Positions 44,189 to 53,344 of a stretch of 64,000 nucleotides of DNA are shown piece by piece. Numbering within the stretch: the stretch's first letter is position 1; every line of letters begins with the position of its first letter. Source of the stretch: Bacteroidia bacterium. Lineage in GTDB: Bacteria > Bacteroidota > Bacteroidia > J057. The stretch is taken from contig JAUIKF010000022.1 of NCBI GenBank assembly GCA_030430575.1, positions 54,441-118,440 of the forward strand. The letters are read 5' to 3'. The notes under the pieces were generated by a model. The model had not been told where the DNA came from and searched no databases. It saw nothing but the letters and a program-made list of their open reading frames with translations. The position numbers and the translations under genes were made by a program.

Positions 44189-46667
44189 TGGTTCCTTGCT
44201 CTTCAAAGACAAGCCCATCTCGTCCTACCGCACGCAAGGTGTAGATATATACACCTTCGGGGGCTGTGCCGCCCCGCTGCAATTGCCCATCCCAACTATC
44301 GTCGATATTATTGCTATAAAAGACCTGCTGGCCCCAGCGGTCGTAGATGGCAAAGTCGAATTGGGTGAGGAAAACACCGCCCAATTTGAGGATGTCATTG
44401 TTGCCGTCGGCATTGGGAGTAAATGCTGAAGGCACATAGACGGCGGGGTTATCAACCACGATGAACGGCCCGTGCGTGACACGGTCAGAACATCTGCCAT
44501 TGTCTTGGGAGACGGTAAGGGTCACGTAAAAATGGCCTGTGTCCTGGTAGATATGTACAGGAGATGCTTCAAACGTACTTTTGCCATCACCAAATGACCA
44601 TACAAAAAAATCTGCTCCTACAGATCGATTTTGAAATGCGAACGCAGCTTTGTTCAGCAGGATAGGCTGCAAGGTGTCTGGACTGAATCCAAAGTCAGCA
44701 ATCAGCGGATCTTGATCTTCAACGGTGATGCTTCCCGAACGCACACAACCTCTCGCATCTGTTACAATGACGGTATAGTCACCGTGAGTAAGCGATTTGG
44801 CTTCACTGGTAGTTTGGACGGGGAAGGTATTCCAGAGGTAAGTATAAGGGGCAAATCCTCCCACCGGGGTTGCTGTGCCCGAACCATCCCGGCGCTTGAA
44901 GCAGGAAATATCTTCATGAGCCATATCAAGGGTAAATCCTGCTTCCCCTATTAAAGCTACGACTGCGGAATCTTGGCAGCCGTTGACATCTGTGACGACT
45001 ACACGGTATTTACCGGCGCCCAGGTTTACGGCGGTGCCTGTATTCTGAGGAGGGGAGCTATTCCAAGCATAGGTGTAAGGGGTAGTTCCTCCGTCGAAAG
45101 AGACGCGGGCAGAGCCATTTTTTATATCACAATAACTATTGATGATATTGGTGCCTGCCGGCTTGAGGGGAGGCCTTCCAGGCATGGTGAAGAATTTTCG
45201 GCTGACACAATCATTTTTATCAGCTATCACAACAAAGAAGTCTCCTTGTTCGAGGTTATAGGCAAACCGGTCATTGCCCTGAGCAGGGAAGGCGAACCAT
45301 TTATACCTAAATGGGCTGGTGCCACCAGATTGGTCTGCGCGGGCAATCCCCTCTCCTTTTCCACATTTATCTTCCTGCAATATTGCTACTTCAAGGTCAA
45401 TCCCATTATCATTGGTGACAACGAACCTCCGCGTAGCTGTACATCCTGCACTATCGATAATACTCACTCCATAGATCCCGGGATATAGATTAGTGGCGGC
45501 ATCAACCCCTGTGAGAAAAGGCATGGCGACCCCAAGTGTATCCCAACTGGTGACGTAGGGCCCTTGCACATTGGTTGGACTGATTCGGGCAGAACCATCC
45601 CCTACGCCGCAACCAGAGGCCGCATCTACGGCTATATTGAACTGAATACGGTCGCGCTGGTCTACCGTAATGGTCTCAGTCGTTTCGCATTGATTACCCA
45701 AAATGTCTGTGACCGTAACTTTGTAGCTGCCAGCTTCGAGGTTTTGGGCGATGGCAGAAGTACTGACGTTCGGATTCCAGTTATAGGAATAGCTGCCGTT
45801 TCCCCCCATGACATTCAGCTTGACGGTAGCGTCACTTCCCCCAAAACATGTAGCAGGCGTGACGTCTGCAGTAACCGTGAGATTGGAGAAAAGCTGAACC
45901 GTAACGGTACGGCTTGCATCACAGCCATCAGCGTCTACGACGGTGACTTTATACTGGCCTGCTGCCAGATTATTGGCGGTAGCCGTTGTTTGATTATTGG
46001 CGGCAGGGCCCCACTGGTAGGTGAATGGAGCAACGCCATTCAGCAGGACAGTGACAGTAGCAGTTCCGTCTTCAGAACCGCACGTATCCGCTGTAGTGCT
46101 GCTCCCTAGCTGCATCGACTGAGGCGCATCAATGTTCACATCGAGGGTGCTTGAGCAGCCCGCAGCGTCAACCGCTGTCAAGGTATATTGGCCTGCAGGA
46201 GCATTGGTCAGGGTATACCCTGTCTGAGGAGGCGTCGTATTCCAAGTGGCGGTAGCCGAAGGGTCCGAACTGACGACAGTAGCGGTACCGCCGCGGTTAC
46301 AGCCTGCATCGGTCTTGCTCTGAAGCATAAGGGAAGGAGCTAAGATCTCTGTGACCACGAGGGTAGTTTCTGCTTCACAGCCTCCCGAATCTTCTACTTT
46401 GATCGTGTAATTGCCAGCGGATAAATTATTGGCACTTTTTCCATTTCCGCCAGTACCCGTCCAGGTATAGGTAAATGGAGCTGTGCCATCGTGATCGATG
46501 ACAATGCTGCCATTGCCCATGCCACAATTTTCAGGTGTGATTTGGATGGAAGTGAAATTAATGACCCCTTGGGCCTTGTCATTGGCTGGCGGTCCTGCTA
46601 TGGCATTTTCGGGCGTAGAAAGCCAAAAGGAGGCAAGAATAAGTGAAACTAATGTAAAAAACTTCAT
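44172..46667 (-). CDS. SprB-repeat surface protein with a type B T9SS sorting domain
   Basis: An 831-residue secreted protein with a signal peptide (FWLSTPENAIA). It has eight SprB-like repeats of about 70-80 residues, each with CGxGxG, APFTYxW-like and LxAGxYxVxVTDxxGC features. A PKD domain (FFVWSFGDGKSTF) and a C-terminal gliding-motility/type B sorting domain (VPSAFTPNADGNNDILKL, AIYDRWGQQVFYS, APEGVYIYTLRA) follow. It is probably exported by the type IX system in this window and held at the cell surface. It is smaller than true SprB, so no symbol is given. Confidence 0.9.
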   Translation of the reverse strand: MKFFTLVSLILASFWLSTPENAIAGPPANDKAQGVINFTSIQITPENCGMGNGSIVIDHDGTAPFTYTWTGTGGNGKSANNLSAGNYTIKVEDSGGCEAETTLVVTEILAPSLMLQSKTDAGCNRGGTATVVSSDPSATATWNTTPPQTGYTLTNAPAGQYTLTAVDAAGCSSTLDVNIDAPQSMQLGSSTTADTCGSEDGTATVTVLLNGVAPFTYQWGPAANNQTTATANNLAAGQYKVTVVDADGCDASRTVTVQLFSNLTVTADVTPATCFGGSDATVKLNVMGGNGSYSYNWNPNVSTSAIAQNLEAGSYKVTVTDILGNQCETTETITVDQRDRIQFNIAVDAASGCGVGDGSARISPTNVQGPYVTSWDTLGVAMPFLTGVDAATNLYPGIYGVSIIDSAGCTATRRFVVTNDNGIDLEVAILQEDKCGKGEGIARADQSGGTSPFRYKWFAFPAQGNDRFAYNLEQGDFFVVIADKNDCVSRKFFTMPGRPPLKPAGTNIINSYCDIKNGSARVSFDGGTTPYTYAWNSSPPQNTGTAVNLGAGKYRVVVTDVNGCQDSAVVALIGEAGFTLDMAHEDISCFKRRDGSGTATPVGGFAPYTYLWNTFPVQTTSEAKSLTHGDYTVIVTDARGCVRSGSITVEDQDPLIADFGFSPDTLQPILLNKAAFAFQNRSVGADFFVWSFGDGKSTFEASPVHIYQDTGHFYVTLTVSQDNGRCSDRVTHGPFIVVDNPAVYVPSAFTPNADGNNDILKLGGVFLTQFDFAIYDRWGQQVFYSNNIDDSWDGQLQRGGTAPEGVYIYTLRAVGRDGLVFEEQGTITLIR

Positions 46668-46896
46668 CTATGAGATGCTTAAGAATAACTACTTTTGTAA
46701 TGATTAAAACAGATGTATGACGTTGAGAAGCAGTGGTTTATTGTCGTGAAAGTTCCTCTTAATTTTCCGATATTTCAACCTTCAACTCTCCAATGGTTGG
46801 AATGGTTGCTTGAGCTGTTTATTAGGCCAAACGGTATGTCATTCCTTGGCGTTGTTTTTTGTGGTAATTGGTGTTCAGTTTGTCCATTTTTGTTAA

Positions 46897-49620
46897 ATGA
46901 ATCGTCCCTCTCTTTTTGGAACCTTATTGGGCCTTTTATTGTTCCCCTCATTTTCTTTCGCCAGTTCTCCCGTCCTTGGGGCTTTAACTTGCGAATATAT
47001 GAGGAATCCTATTGGGATTGCTGTAGCGCAGCCACGACTGAGTTGGCAGTGGCATTCAAATGCCTATAATCTCCATCAAAGCGCTTATCAAATCCGAGTC
47101 GCTACAGACTCTTCTTCCCTAAAGCGTGGTGACCGTCTACTATGGAATTCGGGGAAAAAACAGACAGACCAGTCTGTGTTGGTGCCTTATGAAGGCCCTA
47201 TACTTCAGTCTCGAAAAAGATATTTCTGGCAAGTGCGAGGCTGGACACGGGATGGAGAAGTGACAGCTTGGAGCAAAGTGGGATATTGGGAAATGGGCCT
47301 GCTGGATACGACAGATTGGCAAGCACAGTGGATCACAACTAATTGGGAAGAAGATGACAAAAGTTCACCCCCTGCCCCTTTTTTCTGGAAACCATTTACC
47401 CTGAAAAAAAATATAGCGTCAGCCCGTTTGTATATCACTGCCTTAGGGCTTTATGAAGCAAAGATCAATGGCCAAAAAGTTGGAGATCAAGAATTCACGC
47501 CAGGATGGACGAGCTATCATCATCGCATGCAGTATCAAGTGTATGATGTAACGACCATGGTCCAGAAAGGGAAAAATGCCATAGGGGTTTGCCTGGGAGA
47601 TGGCTGGTACCGCGGCTACTTTGGCTTCCGCAATCGCCGCAACAACTACGGCAAACAACTGGCTACTTTGGTACAGCTCGAAATCACCTATACCAACGGT
47701 AAAAAGAAAATCATTACCTCAGATGACAACTGGCATGCGCGTAAAGGGCCAATCCTTTCTTCTGATATCTATCATGGAGAGACTTATGATGCACGCAAGG
47801 AATTAGGTGAATGGTCAACTGCAGCTTATGAAATGGAAGATTGGAAAAAAGCATCTTTATTCGCTTATCCCAAATCTACGTTGATTGCTTCTCATGGGCC
47901 TCCTGTGAAGCGGACTGCCGTCATTCGCCCGATTCAAAAATTGACGACGCCTAAAGGGGAAACAGTTTATGATTTGGGACAAAATATGGTGGGACGCGTG
48001 CGAGTGGAGGTGGAGGGAAATCCGGGCGATACGGTTATTTTATATCATGCGGAAGTATTAGATAAGGCGGGAAATTTTTATACAAATAATCTGCGTAGTG
48101 CTCGTCAAAAAGTGACCTATATTCTTAAAGGAGATGGGGTAGAGCATTATGAACCTCATTTCACTTTTCAAGGGTTTCGCTATGTGAAAGTGGTTTTACC
48201 TGAGACAACTTCTCTTAAAAGCCTCTCTGGGATTGTCATTCACTCAGACATGCCAGAAACAGGGACTTTCAGCTGTTCTGATACGCTCGTCAACCAACTC
48301 CAGCAGAATATCGTGTGGGGCCTTAAAGGCAATTTCCTGGACGTGCCGACGGATTGTCCGCAGCGAGATGAACGGTTGGGCTGGACAGGTGATGCCCAGG
48401 TGTTTTCTCGCACGGCTGCCTTCAACCGGCAGGTGGTTCCCTTTTTTGCCAAATGGCTGCAAGACCTCGCTGCTGACCAGCAGCCCGATGGCAGGGTGCC
48501 GCACGTCATCCCGCAGGTGCTCGCCAAGCGTCATGCCGCAGCCGCAGGCTGGGCAGATGCGGCCGTGATTATTCCCTGGAATCTGTACCAAACTTCGGGA
48601 GACAAACGCTTATTGGAACGACAATATCCTAGCATGAAAAAATGGGTGGACTATGTGGCTACAGAGGCAGGGGAGGACTATTTGTGGGACACAGGCACGC
48701 ACTTTGGAGACTGGCTATTCTATAGCGTCAATGACGATAGAGATGGAAAATCTGCGATTACGGACAAGCATTTGATTGCACAGGCCTTTTTTGCCCATTC
48801 TGCCGATTTATTGCACCAGATAGCCAATGTGATAGGAAAGAAAGCTGATGCTGCTCAATATGAGACACTTCATAAATTTGCTAAGACTGCTTTTCAACAA
48901 GAATATATCACAGGGACGGGGAGGCTGGTGTCTAGTACCCAGACGGCCTATGTGCTGGCATTGGCGTTTGGACTTTTCCCTGACAGCCTTCAATCCCAAG
49001 CAGTGAGTCGACTAGTTGAGAATATCAAGACGTATGGGCACCTGACGACAGGGTTTTTAGGAACGCCCCACCTTTGTCGGGTATTAAGCGAAAATGGTCA
49101 TGTGGACCTGGCATATCAGTTATTTTTTCGAAAAAAATATCCTTCCTGGCTCTATCCTGTGACCCAAGGCGCCACGACGATTTGGGAGCGATGGGATGGC
49201 ATCCGCCCTGATGGGACTTTTCAGGCTGCTAGTATGAATTCCTTTAATCATTATGCCTATGGGGCGATCGGGGATTGGATGTACCAAACGATCGGAGGGA
49301 TCAGGCTAGACGAGGCGAAGCCTGGCTATAAGCATGTGGTGATCGCCCCTCAACTGACGGATAGCCTCGAATGGGTATCATGCGCCCATCAGAGCATGTA
49401 TGGCATGATCAAGGCTGACTGGGCGAAACAGACTGGCATCTTTGAATTAGAAGTATCAATTCCTCCTAACACAACAGCTGAAATCAGGTTGCCAAATGCT
49501 AACGCAGCGGAGGTGGGCATTTTGGGTTCCAAGCGAGGGACTGTTTCATTAAGTCAAGGTGCTGATTTTGTCACAGCAAAAGTAGGCTCAGGGCGCTATC
49601 GATTTGGCTATAAATATTGA
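46897..49620 (+). CDS. Alpha-L-rhamnosidase, GH78
   Basis: A 907-residue exo-enzyme releasing rhamnose from glycosides. A signal peptide ends FSFASSP. Domains in order: an N-terminal beta domain (PRLSWQWHS), Bac_rhamnosid_N (SARLYITALGLYEAKINGQKVG), the concanavalin-like domain (GETVYDLGQNMVGRVRV), the (alpha/alpha)6 catalytic domain with VPTDCPQRDERLGWTGDAQ (from about residue 483) and EDYLWDTGTHFGDWL, and a C-terminal beta domain. The catalytic acidic motif is intact. No adjacent susCD or sugar-uptake genes are present, so it is not in a typical utilisation locus. Confidence 0.95.
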   Translation: MNRPSLFGTLLGLLLFPSFSFASSPVLGALTCEYMRNPIGIAVAQPRLSWQWHSNAYNLHQSAYQIRVATDSSSLKRGDRLLWNSGKKQTDQSVLVPYEGPILQSRKRYFWQVRGWTRDGEVTAWSKVGYWEMGLLDTTDWQAQWITTNWEEDDKSSPPAPFFWKPFTLKKNIASARLYITALGLYEAKINGQKVGDQEFTPGWTSYHHRMQYQVYDVTTMVQKGKNAIGVCLGDGWYRGYFGFRNRRNNYGKQLATLVQLEITYTNGKKKIITSDDNWHARKGPILSSDIYHGETYDARKELGEWSTAAYEMEDWKKASLFAYPKSTLIASHGPPVKRTAVIRPIQKLTTPKGETVYDLGQNMVGRVRVEVEGNPGDTVILYHAEVLDKAGNFYTNNLRSARQKVTYILKGDGVEHYEPHFTFQGFRYVKVVLPETTSLKSLSGIVIHSDMPETGTFSCSDTLVNQLQQNIVWGLKGNFLDVPTDCPQRDERLGWTGDAQVFSRTAAFNRQVVPFFAKWLQDLAADQQPDGRVPHVIPQVLAKRHAAAAGWADAAVIIPWNLYQTSGDKRLLERQYPSMKKWVDYVATEAGEDYLWDTGTHFGDWLFYSVNDDRDGKSAITDKHLIAQAFFAHSADLLHQIANVIGKKADAAQYETLHKFAKTAFQQEYITGTGRLVSSTQTAYVLALAFGLFPDSLQSQAVSRLVENIKTYGHLTTGFLGTPHLCRVLSENGHVDLAYQLFFRKKYPSWLYPVTQGATTIWERWDGIRPDGTFQAASMNSFNHYAYGAIGDWMYQTIGGIRLDEAKPGYKHVVIAPQLTDSLEWVSCAHQSMYGMIKADWAKQTGIFELEVSIPPNTTAEIRLPNANAAEVGILGSKRGTVSLSQGADFVTAKVGSGRYRFGYKY

Positions 49621-49656
49621 TTTGGGATTCCATTTTAATTTTGCTGGAAAAAGTCT

Positions 49657-49664
49657 TACATTTG
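49657..49664 (+). promoter_or_regulatory. -7 promoter element of the rpsF-rpsR-rplI operon
   Basis: TACATTTG matches TAnnTTTG exactly, 40 bp before the rpsF ATG. The nearest TTG upstream (49641) is only 13 bp away, shorter than usual, so the -33 box is uncertain. Confidence 0.6.
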
Positions 49665-49704
49665 TGGCTCTTTTTGAAAAAACCATCAAGGACGAATTAA
49701 ATTA

Positions 49705-50091
49705 ATGGACATTAAACCCAAGTCGTTTAAAAACGACTATGAAACTACGTTCATCCTCGTACCCGAGCTGTCAGAGGGTGAACAAAAAAAGGCAGCAGAC
49801 AGATTCGTCGAGCTGATCAAAGCTAATGATGGCGAGATCATCAACATCGAACAGTGGGGCATGCGCAAGCTAGCCTATCCCATCGGTAAGCGCACCAATG
49901 GCTACTACACGTATGTGGAGTTCCGCTCTTATGGTGACTTGATTTCTCGCCTTGACCGAGAGTATCGCTATGATGAAAAAGTGATGCGCCACCTGACCGT
50001 AAGCCTGGATAAGCACGCTGTAGCTTATAATATTAAGCGTCGTGAGCTTGGATTCGGATTTAGAAAAGAAATGGAGGCAAATAAGAAGTAA
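49705..50091 (+). CDS. rpsF: 30S ribosomal protein bS6
   Basis: A 128-residue ribosomal protein that binds 16S rRNA as a heterodimer with bS18. Recognisable from YETTFILVPELSEGEQ, IINIEQWGMRKLAYPIGKRTNGYYTYVEF and the C-terminal RYDEKVMRHLTVSLDKHA. It is the first gene of rpsF-rpsR-rplI, the normal Bacteroidota order. An inverted repeat lies between it and rpsR. Confidence 0.97.
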   Translation: MDIKPKSFKNDYETTFILVPELSEGEQKKAADRFVELIKANDGEIINIEQWGMRKLAYPIGKRTNGYYTYVEFRSYGDLISRLDREYRYDEKVMRHLTVSLDKHAVAYNIKRRELGFGFRKEMEANKK

Positions 50092-50168
50092 AATGAAAAT
50101 GAAAATGAAAATCAAAGTATGAAGACAGCACTTGTGCTCATATTTTTATTTCAATTTTCATTTTAATT
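50091..50168. repeat. Inverted (aaaatg)n repeat between rpsF and rpsR
   Basis: AAAATGAAAATGAAAATGAAAAT on the left and ATTTCAATTTTCATTTTAATT on the right are complementary, with AGCACttGTGCT at the centre. The hairpin could slow RNA decay or modulate rpsR translation. Low-complexity tracts of the same kind lie at 2595-2620 in front of the PPK2 gene. Confidence 0.65.
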
Positions 50169-50179
50169 AAACAATTATC

Positions 50180-50464
50180 ATGGCAAAAAAAGATGGAGTA
50201 ATTGGGCCTACGGCTGTCAACAAAATCAAGACACAGGTCTTACAGAAAAAATACTGTCGTTTCAAGAAAGCAGGGATCAAGTACATCGATTACAAAGACC
50301 CACACTTTCTGTTGAAATTTGTAAATGATCAAGGCAAGATTCTGCCTCGTCGACTGACTGGCACTAGCTTGAAATATCAGCGCCGCCTTGCGGTAGCGAT
50401 TAAGCGTTCGCGCCACTTGGCATTGATGCCCTTTGTAACTGACGATTTGAAAGCGAAGAAATAA
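50180..50464 (+). CDS. rpsR: 30S ribosomal protein bS18
   Basis: A 94-residue small-subunit protein, partner of bS6 on the platform. The signature [25 protein letters not shown] and [28 protein letters not shown] is unmistakable. The Cys in YCRF is the usual first ligand position, while the rest of a zinc site is absent, as in most homologues. The middle gene of the operon. Confidence 0.98.
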   Translation: MAKKDGVIGPTAVNKIKTQVLQKKYCRFKKAGIKYIDYKDPHFLLKFVNDQGKILPRRLTGTSLKYQRRLAVAIKRSRHLALMPFVTDDLKAKK

Positions 50465-50471
50465 AGATATC

Positions 50472-50918
50472 ATGAAAGTCATACTGACCCATTCCGTAAG
50501 TAACCTTGGCAGCGTAGATGATGTGGTAAATGTAAAACCTGGCTATGCGAGGAATTACCTGATCCCTCAAGGACGTGCGATCATGGCAACAACTTCTGCC
50601 CTGAAAGCACTAGAAGAGAAAAAGCGTCAAGCTGCGCACAAACAAGAGTTTATCAAAGATCAGGCTTCTGAAGCTGCAGAGCAGCTACAAGGACTCAAGA
50701 TCACGATTGAGACATTGGCGGGTGCTGATGGCAAATTGTTTGGCTCTGTGACGCCACTCATGATTGCCAATCGCCTGAAAGACAAAGGCTTCGAGATCGA
50801 TCGCCGCAAAATCTCTTCAGACGATATCCGTACCACCGGTGAGCACAAAGCGATTATCCACTTCCACAAGGAAGTGAAAGCTGAAATTGAAATAGAAGTA
50901 GTCAAGGCTGAAAGCTAA
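50472..50918 (+). CDS. rplI: 50S ribosomal protein bL9
   Basis: A 148-residue two-domain protein joined by a long helix, helping reading-frame maintenance. The N-terminal part MKVILTHSVSNLGSVDDVVNVKPGYARNYLIPQGRA and the C-terminal LFGSVTPLMIANRLKDKGFEIDRRKI are diagnostic. It follows rpsR by 7 bp and ends the operon at a terminator. Confidence 0.98.
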   Translation: MKVILTHSVSNLGSVDDVVNVKPGYARNYLIPQGRAIMATTSALKALEEKKRQAAHKQEFIKDQASEAAEQLQGLKITIETLAGADGKLFGSVTPLMIANRLKDKGFEIDRRKISSDDIRTTGEHKAIIHFHKEVKAEIEIEVVKAES

Positions 50919-50943
50919 TTGATTTACTGAAAATATTTGATGA

Positions 50944-50970
50944 AAGGCTGCTTCTCAATGAAGTAGCCTT
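50944..50970 (+). terminator. Terminator of the rpsF-rpsR-rplI operon
   Basis: AAGGCTGCTTC (50944-50954) pairs with GAAGTAGCCTT (50960-50970) with one G-A mismatch, followed by a T-rich run. Confidence 0.85.
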
Positions 50971-51465
50971 TTTGTTTTTTCCAGGATAAATGTCATGATA
51001 TTTAAATGGAAGATGTAGCATAAATACATGAATTTGAATCGATTTAGTTGATTGTTTAGGGTGATTATTCGAATAAAAGTGAAAAATGTAAAAGTTCTTA
51101 CATTCAGCGAATCTTTGCTCAAATAAGTGTGGAGGCATTCAAGGTGTAGAAATTACTCAATTTGAATAATTTATCTCGCCGATTCTTACACGGTCCTGAT
51201 CAAAGTAAGAATCTTTTGCGATAGTAATTGGAAAGCAAAGCCTAGCCGACCATCTTTGTAACAAGTCCTCTAATAAATCGCAGATACATACAGGAATAAT
51301 CCCTGTTATATTGTATACAATTTTTTTCATGGGTGTTAATGGGAACGCAAGTCATAAAAACTTGCGGAAGGGTTCCACAATTGTGGGGCCCTTTGCTTTT
51401 TTGGCACTTTTTTTTCCTGTTTAAAAAGCCCTATATTTACCTCCTTCCCTACCAAATCTGGCAAA
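50971..51465. other. Long intergenic region with several hairpins (possible small RNA)
   Basis: About 500 bp without a credible protein gene. Three structures stand out: GATTCTTAC/GTAAGAATC (51181-51213) followed by TTTT; CGCAAGT/ACTTGCG (51352-51372); and AGGG-CCACAATTGTGG-CCCT (51369-51393) followed by TTTGCTTTTTT, a good rho-independent terminator that has no gene directly upstream on that strand. This combination is what a non-coding RNA of 100-250 nt would leave. No known RNA family could be assigned by eye. Confidence 0.45.
51369..51402 (+). terminator. Terminator with no upstream protein gene
   Basis: AGGGttCCACAATTGTGGggCCCT forms a stem interrupted by a TT/GG internal loop, followed by TTTGCTTTTTT. 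The nearest plus-strand gene, rplI, already has its own terminator about 400 bp upstream. This one may therefore end an unannotated RNA, or act as a leader attenuator for the gene at 51466. Confidence 0.6.
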
Positions 51466-53283
51466 ATGCCCTCAACCATGAGAAATATTCAACTATCTGA
51501 AAGAAAAATCAGCCAACTTGCCACTACGATCAGCGACCGCCTATTTGATAGCCATTATTTTCACCAAGGCGTCATTGGTGGTGAAGCCTTAAAAAACTTT
51601 TGTGAATTTGAGCAGGTGAATAAGTTTTTGCTTTTTCAGCTGTACCAAGTTTGGCAATTGCAGATTACTCGATTTAAGCACCCCTACTTTGACTTCTCCA
51701 ATCCAGAAATTGAGGAGTCATTGACTCAATTGCAAAATCTGCTGAGTAAAAATATTGCGATTTCCCAGGAGGACTTTCGCCCGCTGTTGAAAAAAGCTGT
51801 TTACAACAACCTGAAGCTGCTATTGGACCCTAAAGCGGCGCTAGTTCACTTTTTCTTCCAACATAAAGACAAGATCAGCACCGATCTATTTGAACGATAT
51901 CTTCCCTTCTTCTCAGATTTTGGGTTTGCCATTGTGAGTATCCTCCGCTATTTCCAGAAAAATAATATGGACCAGGTGGAGAAGGATATTTTTACCTTAA
52001 AATTGGATAAACTCATTAGCCTGTATAATGCAAAAAGCGATCAGGATATAGATACCTATCGTTCCTTACGCATTTACAAATTGACGAATCAGCATGTAGA
52101 TGATCTCCTAAAAGAAGACCAACAAGAGCAATCTCAATTGGAATTGCAACAAGAACAAGAAGCAGAAGCAAAGCGCAAGGAAGAAGAGCGTAAACGGAGA
52201 GAGGAAGAGGCTAAAAAGCGGGAAGAGGCCGCAAAAGCGGAAGCCGCAAAAAAGGCCGAAGAAGCTTCTCGTAAGAAGCGAGATCAAAGTTTCTTTGATA
52301 CGCTGGCTTCTAAGGAAGAGGTACTGTTGGAATTGGAAGAAAGTGATGAGGAAGTTCCTGTAGCGACTGAGCCGTCAGAAAAGAAAAGCACACCTGTAGA
52401 AATAGCGGCTGAAAAAGACAAACCTACCTCTTTGTTGGATAAGATCAACCAAGCACAAGAGCAAACAGAGAGGGCTGCTACTGTTATGGATAAATTGGGG
52501 GATACAGAAGAAGAGGAGGCTGTGGATGTGCCTTCTGATAAGAATAAGCCAGAGACTGTCTTCAGTAAGTTGGCAGACAAAGAGGAAGTCGTAGAGGAGA
52601 CTCCTGATAAGCCAGGGACTGCAAAATTGGGAGACAAAGAAGAGGTCGTAGAGGAGACTCCTGATAAGCCAGGGACTGTCTTCAGTAGATTAGCGGAAAA
52701 GGATGAGCCTGAGGCTGTCAACGAGCCTGTGGACAAACCCGCTACCATTTTTAATAAATTGGCAGAACAAGATGAGGAACCTGCCGTGGTAGAAACGCTG
52801 GAAGATGCTCCTGCAGAGGCGAAAGATGAAAAAGACGATGCCCCTGCAGTACAAGAAATTTCTATTGAAATAGAAGAAACCCCAGCTCCTGAACCGACAG
52901 AAGCACCCGTTTCCATATTGGATAAATTTAAAGAGAAGTTGGGAGATAAAGCAGCAGATACTTCGGCTGCCGCTCAGGCCCCCACGGGCCCTAAAACGAT
53001 AGCAGACCGTTTTAAATCAGAGCCAGCAGAAGCCCCTCAGGTTGATGGCAAACCTATCAGGCCTGATGAGATTCCTATCCACAAGCAGTATCAATATGTG
53101 CAGAAGGTATTTGGGGGGAATAATGTCCGATTCCGAATAATCGTTGATAAAATAAATAATAGCAAGGATGCAAATGAGGTAGAGGAGATTCTGACTAAGT
53201 ATGTTTTTGGGAACTCAGACATCAATAAGGAAGATGCGACGGTGAAGGAATTTGCAGCGTTGATGCGCTCGCGGTTTTCGTAA
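51466..53283 (+). CDS. Hypothetical protein with helical head, coiled coil and acidic DKPxTVF repeats
   Basis: A 605-residue cytoplasmic-looking protein without a signal peptide. Residues 1-225 are a globular helical domain (FCEFEQVNKFLLFQLYQVWQL, LVHFFFQHKDKISTDLFERYLPFF). A Glu/Lys/Arg coiled coil covers about 226-275, then an acidic region with repeats DKPxTVFxxLAEK/DKPATIFNKLAE follows. The conserved tail is IPIHKQYQYVQKVFGGNNVRFRIIVDKI onwards. I do not recognise a named family. Part of the repeat region arose by an exact-looking 57-bp tandem duplication. Start: ATG 51466 or the in-frame ATG 51478. Confidence 0.78.
   Translation: MPSTMRNIQLSERKISQLATTISDRLFDSHYFHQGVIGGEALKNFCEFEQVNKFLLFQLYQVWQLQITRFKHPYFDFSNPEIEESLTQLQNLLSKNIAISQEDFRPLLKKAVYNNLKLLLDPKAALVHFFFQHKDKISTDLFERYLPFFSDFGFAIVSILRYFQKNNMDQVEKDIFTLKLDKLISLYNAKSDQDIDTYRSLRIYKLTNQHVDDLLKEDQQEQSQLELQQEQEAEAKRKEEERKRREEEAKKREEAAKAEAAKKAEEASRKKRDQSFFDTLASKEEVLLELEESDEEVPVATEPSEKKSTPVEIAAEKDKPTSLLDKINQAQEQTERAATVMDKLGDTEEEEAVDVPSDKNKPETVFSKLADKEEVVEETPDKPGTAKLGDKEEVVEETPDKPGTVFSRLAEKDEPEAVNEPVDKPATIFNKLAEQDEEPAVVETLEDAPAEAKDEKDDAPAVQEISIEIEETPAPEPTEAPVSILDKFKEKLGDKAADTSAAAQAPTGPKTIADRFKSEPAEAPQVDGKPIRPDEIPIHKQYQYVQKVFGGNNVRFRIIVDKINNSKDANEVEEILTKYVFGNSDINKEDATVKEFAALMRSRFS
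52576..52678 (+). repeat. 57-bp tandem duplication inside the acidic-repeat gene
   Basis: The 46-base segment beginning gacaaagaggaagtcg (52576) recurs at 52633 with only synonymous-type differences, offset by 57 bp (19 codons). It encodes DKEEVVEETPDKPGT twice. The near-identity at DNA level points to a recent duplication. Confidence 0.85.
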
Positions 53284-53309
53284 AGGTTATTCTAGTAAAA
53301 CATATCACA

Positions 53310-53342
53310 AAAAAAGAGGGGAGCAGAAATGCTCCCCCTTTT
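53310..53342. terminator. Bidirectional terminator between convergent genes
   Basis: GGGGAGCA (53318-53325) and TGCTCCCC (53330-53337) pair around a GAAA tetraloop, with an A-run on the left and T-run on the right. Confidence 0.88.
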
Positions 53343-53344
53343 CA

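Noticed and set aside
44127..46109. Several plus-strand open frames opposite the SprB-repeat gene
   Set aside because: They are fragments antisense to a clear multidomain protein with a signal peptide and sorting domain.
52284..52916. Minus-strand Ser-rich open frame of 210 codons
   Set aside because: It is the complement of the Glu/Asp/Lys-rich repeats of the gene at 51466 and has no plausible start or context.
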